This document shows positions 16,443 through 24,224 of a stretch of 64,000 bases of DNA, piece by piece. The stretch comes from Microbacterium maritypicum. Lineage in GTDB: Bacteria > Actinomycetota > Actinomycetes > Actinomycetales > Microbacteriaceae. The stretch is from assembly GCF_041529975.1 (NCBI RefSeq), contig NZ_CP168030.1, positions 372,001-436,000 of the forward strand. The letters are read 5' to 3'. Every line of letters starts with the position of its first letter. Position 1 is the stretch's first letter. The position numbers were made by a program, and so were the translations under genes. Below the pieces are notes generated by a model. It was not told where the DNA came from. It saw only the letters and a list, made by a program, of their open reading frames with translations, and did not search any database.

Positions 16443-17392
16443 CCGGGGGAGAGCCGACCCGATCGACCCTTGTGCACGGTGCGGGCCCTGTCGTGCTCGG
16501 GCTCGACGTCGGCGGATCGAGCGTCAAGCACCTGCTCGCGCCGGCGCGCATCTCGCTGGACGCACCGCCGACGCCCCTCGCCCGCGGCCGCCACGCGACG
16601 CCCAAGGACGCACCCGTGGACGGGCTCGCCGCCATCGCGAACTCGCTCCGGGGGGATGCCGACCTCGAACGCGTGGTGCTGTCGATCCCCGGATTGGTCG
16701 ACGAGGCGGAGGGAGTGGTCGTGCGCTCGACCAACATCCCGGCGCTCGACGGCCGCCCGCTCGGCGCACAGCTCAGCGCGGAACTCGGCATCCCGGTCGA
16801 CGTCATCAACGACGGTCACGCCGCCGCGGTCGCCGAGGCCTCGTGGGGCGCGGGCGCCGGTGTCGACGACGTCTTCGTGCTCGCGCTGGGCACCGGGATC
16901 GCGGGCGCACACGTGGCGCACGGACAGGTCGTCCCCGGAGCGCACGGCTCGGCCGGCGAACTCGGACACATCACGATCGAACCCGACGGCAGCATCTGCT
17001 CGTGCGGACGCCGCGGCTGCCTGGAGACCATCATCGGCGCACCCGCACTGCGGCGGGCGTGGGCCGCGGTCGGCGGAAAGGGCGGTCCGGAGGGGCTGCT
17101 GGCGGCGAGCAGCGAGGGGGATGCGGTGGCGACCGCGATCGTGGAGCGGGCGTCGTCGGCGCTCGCGGAGGCGATCCTCACCCTGTGTGCCCTCGTCGAT
17201 CCGGGGTGCATCGTGATCGGCGGCGGCCTCGCGCAGGCGCCGCACCAGCTCGTGACGCTCGCTGCGCGCTACGTCGGCGAGCGCGCCTCGTTCCACCGTG
17301 TTCCGCCCATCGTGCCGGCCACGCTCGGCGAGTGGGCCGGGGCGAACGGCGCCGTGCTCACCGCGCTCCGTCGCCAGCGCGCCCTCGTCTGA
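16439..17392 (+). CDS. ROK family sugar kinase
   Basis: A 317-residue ROK protein without a helix-turn-helix, hence a probable cytoplasmic sugar or amino-sugar kinase. The phosphate-binding 'GLDVGGSSVKHLL' is at residues 21-33, followed by 'VINDGHAAAVAEASWG', the 'GELGHITIEPDG' turn and the zinc motif 'CSCGRRGCLE'. GTG start, four-base overlap with the ABC ATPase gene, so it is the last gene of the transport operon. Together with the ROK repressor upstream this suggests the imported compound contains or yields a sugar to be phosphorylated. The substrate cannot be named; glucose, ManNAc or GlcNAc are family options. Confidence 0.85.
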   Translation: MTGGEPTRSTLVHGAGPVVLGLDVGGSSVKHLLAPARISLDAPPTPLARGRHATPKDAPVDGLAAIANSLRGDADLERVVLSIPGLVDEAEGVVVRSTNIPALDGRPLGAQLSAELGIPVDVINDGHAAAVAEASWGAGAGVDDVFVLALGTGIAGAHVAHGQVVPGAHGSAGELGHITIEPDGSICSCGRRGCLETIIGAPALRRAWAAVGGKGGPEGLLAASSEGDAVATAIVERASSALAEAILTLCALVDPGCIVIGGGLAQAPHQLVTLAARYVGERASFHRVPPIVPATLGEWAGANGAVLTALRRQRALV

Positions 17393-17461
17393 CGGGCCGC
17401 GACGCAGCGCCGCGCCGCGCCGCGCTGCGTCGCGCCGCGTCGCGAGGCGCCGCCGCACATC

Positions 17462-17547
17462 ACGCCGAGTGCACGGGTTCCTGCCGAGTGCACGGCTTGC
17501 CTGCGTCGACAGGCCGCGCGCTCGGCGACAAGCCGTGCACTCGGCAG
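17462..17547. repeat. Intergenic GAGTGCACGG repeats with 19-bp perfect stem, family B copy 2
   Basis: Two direct copies of GCCGAGTGCACGG (from 17464 and 17483) and one inverted copy. Bases 17481-17499 (CTGCCGAGTGCACGGCTTG) pair perfectly with 17529-17547, leaving a 29-base loop. The same 19 bases occur at 7955-7973. It follows the ROK kinase stop by about 90 bases and could end transcription of that operon or be a mobile repeat. Confidence 0.7.
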
Positions 17548-17593
17548 CGGGACAGCGGGACAGCGGGACAGCGGGACAGCGGGGCAGCGGGAC
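17546..17593. repeat. 8-bp tandem repeat, six units
   Basis: Six consecutive units of AGCGGGAC (the fifth reads AGCGGGGC) directly following the family B hairpin. It is the kind of short tandem array that can vary between strains. It lies about 70 bases upstream of the SDR gene start at 17664. Confidence 0.8.
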
Positions 17594-17663
17594 AGCAGGC
17601 GCGGCGGGACAGGGCGGTGCTCAGCGGGGCGGATGCCCAGGACACTCGCGTAAAATCAGCACA

Positions 17664-19184
17664 ATGACCGACGCCCCCTCCGACGCTGCACCCGACCTCG
17701 GACCGGGCGTCGACCCCGACGATCTCGCCACGACTCTTCGCGTGCTGGCCGAGCTGCACCAGATCGACAACGAGCACCCGGACTTCGTCGCCGTGCGCCA
17801 CGCGACCGCGGCCATGTTCAAGGCCGTCAAGCGCGTGCGCCGCAAGGAGATCCGCGACGCGATCGCCGAGGCCGACAGGGCCGTCGTCGCCCGCACCGCC
17901 ACCGGAGCGCCCGACCGCATCGACGACGAGACCCGCGGCCACGACCTCGCCACCAGCGTGGTGGACGCCCCCATCGCCGGCGAGCTGCTGAAGCCCCGCA
18001 ACTGCTACATCTGCAAGCAGCCGTACACGCAGGTCGACGCCTTCTATCACCAGCTCTGCCCGGACTGCGCCCGCTTCAGCCATGGCAAGCGCAACGCCCG
18101 CACCGACCTCACGGGCAAGCGCGCCCTGCTCACGGGCGGCCGTGCCAAGATCGGCATGCACATCGCGCTGCGGCTGCTGCGCGACGGCGCGCACACCACG
18201 ATCACGACGCGGTTCCCGCGCGACGCCGTTCGCCGCTTCTCGGCCCTGCCCGACTCGGGCGACTGGCTGCACCGCCTGCGCGTCGTCGGCATCGACCTGC
18301 GCGACCCCGCCCAGGTGATCGGCCTCGCCGACTCGGTCGCGGCTCAGGGTCCGCTCGACATCCTCATCAACAACGCCGCGCAGACCGTGCGCCGCTCACC
18401 GGGTGCGTACTCGCTGCTGGCGGATGCCGAGCTGCAGCCGCTGCCCGACGGACCGCTTCCCGAGATGGAGACCTTCGGGCACACCGCCGACCCGCACCCG
18501 CAGGCGCTGCAGGCCTCGGTCGACGCGCATCCGCTCCTCTCGGTCGCGGCCCTCGGCGGCACGGTCGCCGAGCAGGGCGGCCAGGCGCTCACGGCCGAAG
18601 ACCTCGCGCGGCTCGCGATGGCTCCCGGATCGTCGTCGCTCGAGAAGCACGCCGACGGTACCGCGATCGACGCCGGCGGACTCGTGCCCGACGTGAACCG
18701 CACCAACAGCTGGGTGCAGTCCATCGAGCAGGTCGATCCGCTCGAGATGCTCGAGGTGCAGCTGGCCAACACGACGGCGCCGTTCCTGCTCATCAGTCGT
18801 CTGCGTGCGTCGATGGCGGCATCCGATTCGCACCGCAAGTATGTGGTGAACGTGTCGGCCATGGAGGGGCAGTTCTCCCGCCGCTACAAGGGTCCGGGGC
18901 ACCCGCACACGAACATGGCCAAGGCCGCGCTCAACATGCTCACCCGCACCAGCGCCGGCGAGATGCTCGAGAAGGACGGCATCCTCATGACGGCCGTCGA
19001 CACCGGATGGATCACCGACGAGCGCCCGCACCACACGAAGGTGCGCCTGGCCGAAGAGGGGTTCCACGCCCCGCTCGACCTCGTCGACGGTGCCGCCCGC
19101 GTGTACGACCCGATCGTGCGCGGCGAGGCCGGCGAAGATGTGCACGGCGTGTTCCTGAAGGACTACGAGCCCAGCCCCTGGTGA
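17664..19184 (+). CDS. SDR-fold oxidoreductase-like protein with N-terminal zinc ribbon
   Basis: A 506-residue two-part protein. Residues 1-140 are alpha-helical and end in a four-cysteine ribbon ('CYICKQPY' C114/C117 and 'CPDCARFSHG' C132/C135). From residue 150 an SDR Rossmann fold follows: 'KRALLTGGRAKIGMHIALRLL', 'DILINNAAQTVRR' and the Ser of 'VVNVSAMEGQ'. At the YxxxK position the sequence reads 'PHTNMAKAALN', so Thr replaces the catalytic Tyr while the Lys stays. A long insertion (about residues 245-350) lies between the 'NNAA' strand and the Ser. The start is the ATG at 17664; the open frame upstream is repetitive. NAD(P) binding is likely, classical dehydrogenase activity doubtful, substrate unknown. 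Confidence 0.75.
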   Translation: MTDAPSDAAPDLGPGVDPDDLATTLRVLAELHQIDNEHPDFVAVRHATAAMFKAVKRVRRKEIRDAIAEADRAVVARTATGAPDRIDDETRGHDLATSVVDAPIAGELLKPRNCYICKQPYTQVDAFYHQLCPDCARFSHGKRNARTDLTGKRALLTGGRAKIGMHIALRLLRDGAHTTITTRFPRDAVRRFSALPDSGDWLHRLRVVGIDLRDPAQVIGLADSVAAQGPLDILINNAAQTVRRSPGAYSLLADAELQPLPDGPLPEMETFGHTADPHPQALQASVDAHPLLSVAALGGTVAEQGGQALTAEDLARLAMAPGSSSLEKHADGTAIDAGGLVPDVNRTNSWVQSIEQVDPLEMLEVQLANTTAPFLLISRLRASMAASDSHRKYVVNVSAMEGQFSRRYKGPGHPHTNMAKAALNMLTRTSAGEMLEKDGILMTAVDTGWITDERPHHTKVRLAEEGFHAPLDLVDGAARVYDPIVRGEAGEDVHGVFLKDYEPSPW

Positions 19185-19214
19185 GGTGCGCGGCTCGCGT
19201 CTCGCGGGTCATCC

Positions 19215-19284
19215 GTCGGGAGTTCCCACGGATGTCGGGCGGAAACTCGGTCTTCCGACCTGCATCCGTAAATTTTCCCGACAA
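19215..19284. repeat. 70-bp palindromic repeat, family A copy 1
   Basis: Outer arms GTCGGGA/TCCCGAC and inner arms ACGGATG/CATCCGT with matching spacing, then partly paired GG-CGGAA. It lies between the convergent SDR and HxlR genes and could act as a bidirectional terminator. The same architecture recurs at 20467, 56177 and inside kdpB at 61764. Confidence 0.8.
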
Positions 19285-19333
19285 ACGGTTCGACTGAGGG
19301 GCGGCGAAGCTGCGGCCCAGTGCGGATGCCGCG

Positions 19334-19672
19334 TCAGTGTGCGCGCTCGGCGAGGTTGGCGGATGCCCAGCGGCCGAGCTGGTCGAGGATGGGCAGCAGC
19401 CCCTCGCCGCTGGAGGTGAGGGCATACGACACCGTGATCGGCGGCCCGGCGTCGACCGTGCGTGCGACGAGACCGGCGTCGGAGAGTTCTGCCAGGCGGT
19501 CGGAGAGCACGGTGTCGCTGATGCCGGCGACGGAGCGGCGCAGGGCGACGAAGGTCGAAGGGCCGCCGCCGAGTGACGAGACGATCATGCCGTTCCACCG
19601 TTTGCCGAGCACGCTGAAGGCCAGTGTGACGGCGGCGTCGCACACCTGACGTTCTTCTTCGACCTCGGCCAT
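19334..19672 (-). CDS. HxlR family transcriptional regulator
   Basis: A 112-residue winged-helix protein. 'CDAAVTLAFSVLGKRWNGMIVSSL' is the classic HxlR start, with the redox-reactive Cys ahead of the first helix, and 'VAGISDTVLSDRLAELSDAGLV' is the recognition helix region. It is divergent from the azoreductase gene, a pairing typical of quinone- or aldehyde-sensing HxlR/YodB proteins that derepress an oxidoreductase on Cys modification. I choose the ATG at 19672 because AGGA precedes it by five bases; 19678 is an alternative. A seven-base-arm inverted repeat at 19706-19728 is the probable operator. Confidence 0.88.
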   Translation of the reverse strand: MAEVEEERQVCDAAVTLAFSVLGKRWNGMIVSSLGGGPSTFVALRRSVAGISDTVLSDRLAELSDAGLVARTVDAGPPITVSYALTSSGEGLLPILDQLGRWASANLAERAH

Positions 19673-19705
19673 GCACACATCCTACCCGTGCTACGTTAAC
19701 CGGTG

Positions 19706-19728
19706 TCGCTAATAAAAACCTAGCGACT
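19706..19728. promoter_or_regulatory. Probable HxlR operator between divergent genes
   Basis: GTCGCTA (19706-19712) and TAGCGAC (19722-19728) form perfect seven-base arms around a nine-base AT-rich spacer, midway between the HxlR gene start and the azoreductase ATG at 19750. It is well placed to control both. Confidence 0.65.
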
Positions 19729-19749
19729 ACGAAAACGAGAGGTAGGCCC

Positions 19750-20406
19750 ATGTCCCTGTTCCGCCTGGATGCCAGCATCCTTCCCGCGTCGTCCGCCAGC
19801 CGCGCGCTCGCCGACCTCGTCGAGGCCGAGTGGACCGCGTCCCACCCCGACTCGACCGTCACCCGCCGCGACCTGGCGAGCGACCCCGTGCCCGCGACCG
19901 CCTGGGCGGATGCCGTCACCGGCGGCTTCGTCGACGAGGCCCAGCGCACCCCCGCGCAGAACGATGCCCGTGCGCTCGCGACCTCGTTCGCCGACGAGCT
20001 GATCGGCGCCGACGCCCTGCTGTTCGCCGTGCCGCTGTACAACTACGGCGTCTCGCAGCACTTCAAGACCTGGTTCGACCTGGCCTACACCGACCCGCGC
20101 ATCGACCCGACGGGCACCGCGCTGAACGGCAAGCCCGCGACGCTCGTCACCGTGCTCGGCGGCAACTACGCAGAGGGCTCGCCCAAGGAGGGCTGGGACC
20201 ACTCGACCGGCTGGCTGCGCCGCGTGCTCGAAGACGTCTGGGGCCTCGACCTGCGCGTCGTGCAGCGTCCCTTCACCCTCGTCGGCGTGAACCCGGCGCT
20301 CGACGCGTTCACCGACACGGCGCGCGAGCTCAAGGAGAACGCCGAGGCCGACGCCCGCACCTTCGGCCGCGAGCTCGCCGCGACGCGCGACCCCCGCGTG
20401 GCCTGA
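19750..20406 (+). CDS. azoR: FMN-dependent NADH:quinone oxidoreductase / azoreductase
   Basis: A 218-residue flavodoxin-fold protein of the AzoR/AcpD family: 'MSLFRLDASILPASSASRALADL' (phosphate-binding N-terminus), 'ADALLFAVPLYNYGVSQHFKTWFDL' (the PxYNxxxxxxLK-type FMN block) and 'TVLGGNYAEG'. It reduces azo dyes and quinones by two-electron transfer, protecting against quinone stress. Divergent from the HxlR regulator gene, with the presumed operator between them. The spacing of the FMN loop and the length fit the family. Confidence 0.88.
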   Translation: MSLFRLDASILPASSASRALADLVEAEWTASHPDSTVTRRDLASDPVPATAWADAVTGGFVDEAQRTPAQNDARALATSFADELIGADALLFAVPLYNYGVSQHFKTWFDLAYTDPRIDPTGTALNGKPATLVTVLGGNYAEGSPKEGWDHSTGWLRRVLEDVWGLDLRVVQRPFTLVGVNPALDAFTDTARELKENAEADARTFGRELAATRDPRVA

Positions 20407-20466
20407 CCCGGCCAGGGTCCGGCATCCGCCGGTCGCAGCATCCGTCCGGTCCGGCCCCCGTCCACT

Positions 20467-20536
20467 TGTCGGGAGAATGTCCGGATGTCGGACCGGAAAC
20501 CGCGTTCCGGTCCGACATCCGTGAAAAGTCCCGACA
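20467..20536. repeat. 70-bp palindromic repeat, family A copy 2
   Basis: The most regular copy: outer arms TGTCGGGA/TCCCGACA and inner arms CGGATGTCGGACCGGAA/TTCCGGTCCGACATCCG, forming a long hairpin with a tiny loop. It lies between the convergent azoreductase and sensor-kinase genes. Confidence 0.85.
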
Positions 20537-20585
20537 GATGAACGGCGGGACGGCGGGGCGCCCGAACCGCCGGAACCGCCGTCGG

Positions 20586-21677
20586 TCAGGCGGGAGGCGC
20601 CGCCGGGTACGGATGCGGCAGCCACACCGTCACGATCAGACCGCCGTCCGGGCGCGGGGTGAGCACCAGGGTGCCTCCGTGCGCCTGGGTGATGCGGTCG
20701 ACGATCGCGAGGCCCAGTCCCGCCCCGGCATGGTCATCGCCACGGGTGCGCTCGGCGCCGCGCTGGAACGGCTCGACGAGGGTCGCCACGAGAGGCGCCG
20801 GCAGCACCTCGCCGGTGTTCTCGACCACCAGCGCTACCGCCTGCGGCATCGAGTGCGTGCGCACGGCCACAGCCCCTCCGGCGGGCAGGTTGTGCACGAT
20901 CGCGTTGAGCACGAGGTTCGTGACCAACTGCGGCAGCAGCGCCGCCGACCCGAGTACCGGCGCGGGTGCACCGCCCACCTCGACGGCCACTCCTCGGCGG
21001 TCGGCGAGCGGCAGCAGCGCCTCCACCGCCCCTTCGGCGAGCAGGGAGAGGTCGACGATCTCGCGCGGGAACGTCCTGCGGTCGGCGCGGCTCAGGAGCA
21101 ACAGGGCCTCGGTGAGCTCGATCGCCCGGGTGTTCACCTCACGCAGGCGGGCGATCAGGGCGTCGACATCGCGGTCCGGGTCGGCTTCGGCGACCTCGAG
21201 CAGGGTCTGCGAGATCGCGAGCGGGGTCCGCAGCTCGTGCGAGGCGTTCGCGGCGAACCGCTGCTGCTCGGCGACGTGCGCCTCGAGCTGCTCGAGCATC
21301 GAGTCGAAGACGTCGGCCAGGTCGCGGAACTCGTCGCGGGGGCCGGCGAGCGACACGCGGTGTGACAGGGATCCCTGCGCGGCGAGCCGGGCGGCGTCGC
21401 CGATGCGGTCGAGCGGCGCCAGCATCCGTCCGGCCAGCAGCCACCCGGCGCCGAGGCCGAATGCGAGCAGCACCAGCATGACCATCGAGGCCACCGGCAC
21501 GAACGCCCGGCTGAGGTCGCCGCGGTTGGGGAAGAAGTCGACGGTGTCCGGCACGTAGCGCAGCAGGAACAACCCGACCGCGGCGAGGAGCAGACCGCCG
21601 GACACCACCACGATCACCGCGTAGCTCAGCGTGAGCTTGAGGCGGGCGCTCATCCCGCGGCGCCTAGGCATCGGCAT
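20586..21677 (-). CDS. Sensor histidine kinase of the van-like locus (VanS-like)
   Basis: A 363-residue membrane kinase: helix at about residues 16-40, a short extracytoplasmic loop ('YVPDTVDFFPNRGDLSRAF'), a second helix, a HAMP linker ('LLAGRMLAPLDRIGDAARL'), HisKA with H147 in 'NASHELRTPLAISQ', and HATPase with 'NLVLNAIVHN' and 'GAGLGLAIVDRI'. It lies directly after its response regulator gene, overlapping its end. The pair is divergent from an M15 peptidase/racemase/ligase cluster, as VanRS are from van genes, so it probably senses a cell-wall or glycopeptide signal. Signal identity is inferred. Start at 21677 chosen among several in-frame ATGs. Confidence 0.82.
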   Translation of the reverse strand: MPMPRRRGMSARLKLTLSYAVIVVVSGGLLLAAVGLFLLRYVPDTVDFFPNRGDLSRAFVPVASMVMLVLLAFGLGAGWLLAGRMLAPLDRIGDAARLAAQGSLSHRVSLAGPRDEFRDLADVFDSMLEQLEAHVAEQQRFAANASHELRTPLAISQTLLEVAEADPDRDVDALIARLREVNTRAIELTEALLLLSRADRRTFPREIVDLSLLAEGAVEALLPLADRRGVAVEVGGAPAPVLGSAALLPQLVTNLVLNAIVHNLPAGGAVAVRTHSMPQAVALVVENTGEVLPAPLVATLVEPFQRGAERTRGDDHAGAGLGLAIVDRITQAHGGTLVLTPRPDGGLIVTVWLPHPYPAAPPA

Positions 21678-22335
21678 CCGTCCCGATCCGGTACCCGACA
21701 CCCGGCACCGTGAGGATCAGCCACGGCTCGCCCAGGCGCTTGCGCAGCGACGACACCGTGATGCGCACGGCATTCGTGAACGGGTCGGCGTTCTCGTCCC
21801 AGGCCCGCTCCAGCAGCTCTTCGGCGCTGACCACCCCGCCCTCCGCGTCGACCAGCACCTCCAGCACGGCGAACTGCTTTCGGGTAAGCGCGACGTAGCG
21901 GTCGTCGCGGTACACCTCGCGGCGGAACGGGTCCAACCGCAGCCCGGCGACCTCGAGCACCGGCGGGCGGCTGCGCTGACGGCGGCGGTCGAGGGCGCGC
22001 AGGCGCAGCACCAGTTCCCGCAGCTCGAACGGCTTGGTGAGGTAGTCGTCGGCGCCGATCTCGAAGCCGCTCGCCTTGTCGTCGAGCCGGTCGGCGGCGG
22101 TGAGCATCAGGATCGGGATGCCGCTGCCGGAGGCCACGATCCACCGGGCGATGTCGTCGCCCGACGGGCCGGGCACGTCGCGGTCGAGCACGGCGATGTC
22201 GTAGGAGTTGATGCTCAGCAGCTCGAGCGCGGCGTCGCCGTCGCCGGCGATGTCGGCCGCGATCGCCTCCAGGCGCAGCCCATCACGGACCGCCTCGGCG
22301 AGGTAGGGCTCGTCCTCGACGATCAGCACACGCAT
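21664..22335 (-). CDS. OmpR family response regulator of the van-like locus (VanR-like)
   Basis: A 223-residue two-domain regulator. The receiver has the acidic pocket 'VEDEP', phosphoacceptor D51 in 'AVLDRDVPGPSGDD' and switch Lys in 'YLTKPFELREL'. The C-terminal winged helix contains 'LTRKQFAVLEVLVDAEGGVVSAEELLERAW' and 'VSSLRKRLG'. The 'DRDVPG' form of the phosphorylation loop is common in actinobacterial VanR-like regulators. It is divergent from the peptidase gene at 22423. Paired GCATAT direct repeats in the 87-base gap are a candidate binding site. It overlaps the kinase gene, so the two are co-translated. Confidence 0.87.
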   Translation of the reverse strand: MRVLIVEDEPYLAEAVRDGLRLEAIAADIAGDGDAALELLSINSYDIAVLDRDVPGPSGDDIARWIVASGSGIPILMLTAADRLDDKASGFEIGADDYLTKPFELRELVLRLRALDRRRQRSRPPVLEVAGLRLDPFRREVYRDDRYVALTRKQFAVLEVLVDAEGGVVSAEELLERAWDENADPFTNAVRITVSSLRKRLGEPWLILTVPGVGYRIGTDADA

Positions 22336-22357
22336 GGCTGAGATCCTACGCAGTGCG

Positions 22358-22388
22358 GCATATCGGGAGCATATGGAAAAGCGCATAC
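22358..22388. promoter_or_regulatory. GCATAT direct repeats, candidate response-regulator site
   Basis: GCATAT at 22358-22363 and 22369-22374 (11 bases apart, about one helical turn) and a third GCATAC at 22383-22388, in the divergent promoter between the VanR-like gene and the M15 peptidase gene. Direct half-sites one turn apart are how OmpR-type dimers bind. Confidence 0.5.
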
Positions 22389-22422
22389 GCCCTCGCAACC
22401 GGCGTGCTTCTTCACTGGAAGC

Positions 22423-23103
22423 ATGAACACCCGCACCACCTCCCGCTCCCCACGAATGCGCCGTCGTCGGCTCGCCGTCACCGCTGCCGCCCTCGCTCTC
22501 GCCGTGATCGTCGCGTTCGCTGTGCAGCAGTCGCTGTCCGTGGCCTTCGCCGATGCCGCCCGCCCCGGCACCCTCCCCGTGCCGACCGACCGGCCCGCCG
22601 AGGGCGGAACCGCCGGCACCGGCACCGGCTCGGTCATCACCCCGAGCGAGGCCGACGGCGTGATCCGCGACGGCGACCAGCCCACGGTGTTCGACGTCGA
22701 CCGGGTCGCGGTCGGCAACCTCGACCCCGCCCTGCTCGCGGCTCTGCAGCGTGCCGCATCGGATGCCGAAGGCGACGGCGTCACGTTCCGTGTGAACAGC
22801 GGATGGCGCACCCCGGCGCTGCAGGAGCGGATGCTGCAGGACGCGATCGTCCAGTACGGCTCGGAGGCCGAGGCCCGGCGCTGGGTGGCCACGGCCGAGA
22901 CCTCGGAGCATGTGACCGGTGATGCCGTCGACCTCGGCCCGCTGCCCGCGCTCGACTGGCTCACACAGCGGGGGTGGCGCTACGGGCTCTGCCAGATCTA
23001 CGCCAACGAGACCTGGCACTACGAACTGCGTCCGGATGCCGTCGACGAGGGCTGCCCCGAGATGCTCGCCGACCCGACCGTCGACCCGAGGACGAAGCGA
23101 TGA
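22423..23103 (+). CDS. M15 family D,D-carboxypeptidase (VanY/VanXY-like)
   Basis: A 226-residue membrane-anchored peptidase. An N-terminal helix at about residues 17-37 and a Pro/Gly/Thr linker precede a compact M15B zinc domain: 'VNSGWRTPALQERML', the ligands H and D in 'SEHVTGDAVDLGP', and H in 'ETWHYELRP'. This fold removes the terminal D-Ala from muropeptides or precursors. In vancomycin-resistance clusters the equivalent enzyme destroys D-Ala-D-Ala ends. Its stop overlaps the ATG of the racemase gene (23100), which starts a four-gene overlapping run. The membrane anchor suggests a VanY-like extracytoplasmic position. Confidence 0.83.
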   Translation: MNTRTTSRSPRMRRRRLAVTAAALALAVIVAFAVQQSLSVAFADAARPGTLPVPTDRPAEGGTAGTGTGSVITPSEADGVIRDGDQPTVFDVDRVAVGNLDPALLAALQRAASDAEGDGVTFRVNSGWRTPALQERMLQDAIVQYGSEAEARRWVATAETSEHVTGDAVDLGPLPALDWLTQRGWRYGLCQIYANETWHYELRPDAVDEGCPEMLADPTVDPRTKR

Positions 23104-24224
23104 CCACTCTGCTCACCCCCGAGCGCGTGACGCTCTCGCGCCTGCACGCGCCGACCCTGCAGACGATCCCGGATGCCGTCGCCGAGAACCTGCGGCGGGT
23201 ACGGGCCGCGACGACCGCCCGCATCATGGCCGTGGTGAAGGCAGATGGCTACGGGCACGGAGCCGTCACCGTCGCGCGGGCCGCGGTCGATGCCGGTGCC
23301 GACTGGCTCGGGGTGACGGATGTGGCCGAGGCCGTCGCCCTCCGCGACGCCGGGCTCACGGTGCCGATCCTCTCCTGGTTGAACCCCTCCGGCGTCGACG
23401 CTGCCGCCGCAGCCGAGCACCGCGTCGACATCGCGGTCGGCTCGATCGAAGAGCTGCGGCAGCTGATCGCGGATGCCGCGGATCCGGTGCGCGTGCACCT
23501 GCAGCTCGACACGGGCATGGCTCGTGGGGGCTCGCCGCTGGAGGAGTGGCCGGAGTTGCTCCGGCTGGCGCGCACGGGGCGGGGGCGGGTGGAGGTCGTC
23601 GGGGTCATGGGGCATCTGCCGCGGGCGGACGAGGCCGATCCTGCAGCGAACGCGGCGGCGGTACTGCGTCTGCGGCAGGGGAGGGACGCCGTGCTGCGCG
23701 CGGGTTTCGGCCCGGTGCTCGTGCATCTCGCCGCGACCTCCGGTGCGCTGACCGATCCGGCGACGCACTTCGACCTGGTGCGGGTCGGCGCGGGGCTGGT
23801 CGGGGTCGACCCCTCCGAGACCACCGTCCTCGCCGGGGCGTCGCGGTGGACCGCGCCCGTGGTGCACAGCGCACTCGTGCCGGCGGGGACCGCGGTCGGC
23901 TACGGCGGTGCGCACACCACCGACCGCGAGACTCATCTGAGCGTGGTCGGGGTCGGGTACGCCGACGGCATTCCGCGCGAGCTGGCAGCCGGCGCCGGGG
24001 TGGAGATCGCGGGGACGCGGCATCCGATCGTGGGGAGGGTCTCGATGGACCAGATCGTCGTCGACACGGGAGCGGTGCTGTTCCCGCGCGGAGCGGTCGC
24101 GACCGTGTTCGGGCCCGAGGGCGGAGCCGTGCCGTCGGTGCAGGAGTGGGCGCGGTGGGCGGGCAGCATCCCGCACACGATCGTGACCGGCATCGGCGCA
24201 CGAGTTCAGAGGAGCGTGGCATGA
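23100..24224 (+). CDS. Alanine/serine racemase (Alr or catalytic half of VanT)
   Basis: A 374-residue PLP-dependent fold-III racemase. The PLP lysine is in 'IMAVVKADGYGHGA', the barrel motifs are 'LQLDTGMARGG' and 'LVRVGAGLVGVDP', and the second catalytic Tyr lies in 'AVGYGGAHTTDRETHLSVVGVGYADG'. 'GRVSMDQIVVD' is also standard. It makes D-Ala, or D-Ser if VanT-like. It lies between a VanY-like peptidase and a D-Ala-D-X ligase with four-base overlaps on both sides, and a separate acyltransferase-3 membrane gene closes the operon, matching the two halves of VanT as separate proteins. Sequence alone does not decide between D-Ala and D-Ser. Confidence 0.85.
   Translation: MTTLLTPERVTLSRLHAPTLQTIPDAVAENLRRVRAATTARIMAVVKADGYGHGAVTVARAAVDAGADWLGVTDVAEAVALRDAGLTVPILSWLNPSGVDAAAAAEHRVDIAVGSIEELRQLIADAADPVRVHLQLDTGMARGGSPLEEWPELLRLARTGRGRVEVVGVMGHLPRADEADPAANAAAVLRLRQGRDAVLRAGFGPVLVHLAATSGALTDPATHFDLVRVGAGLVGVDPSETTVLAGASRWTAPVVHSALVPAGTAVGYGGAHTTDRETHLSVVGVGYADGIPRELAAGAGVEIAGTRHPIVGRVSMDQIVVDTGAVLFPRGAVATVFGPEGGAVPSVQEWARWAGSIPHTIVTGIGARVQRSVA

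Noticed and set aside
17462..17593. Repeat-rich stretch considered as a small CRISPR
   Set aside because: The repeats are either 8-bp units with no spacers or direct and inverted copies of a 13-19 bp word; no regular repeat-spacer pattern and no cas genes.
19215..20536. The two family A repeats flanking the HxlR/azoreductase pair considered as ends of a composite mobile unit
   Set aside because: No target-site duplication or transposase is seen, and further copies occur singly elsewhere; placement between convergent genes explains them as well.
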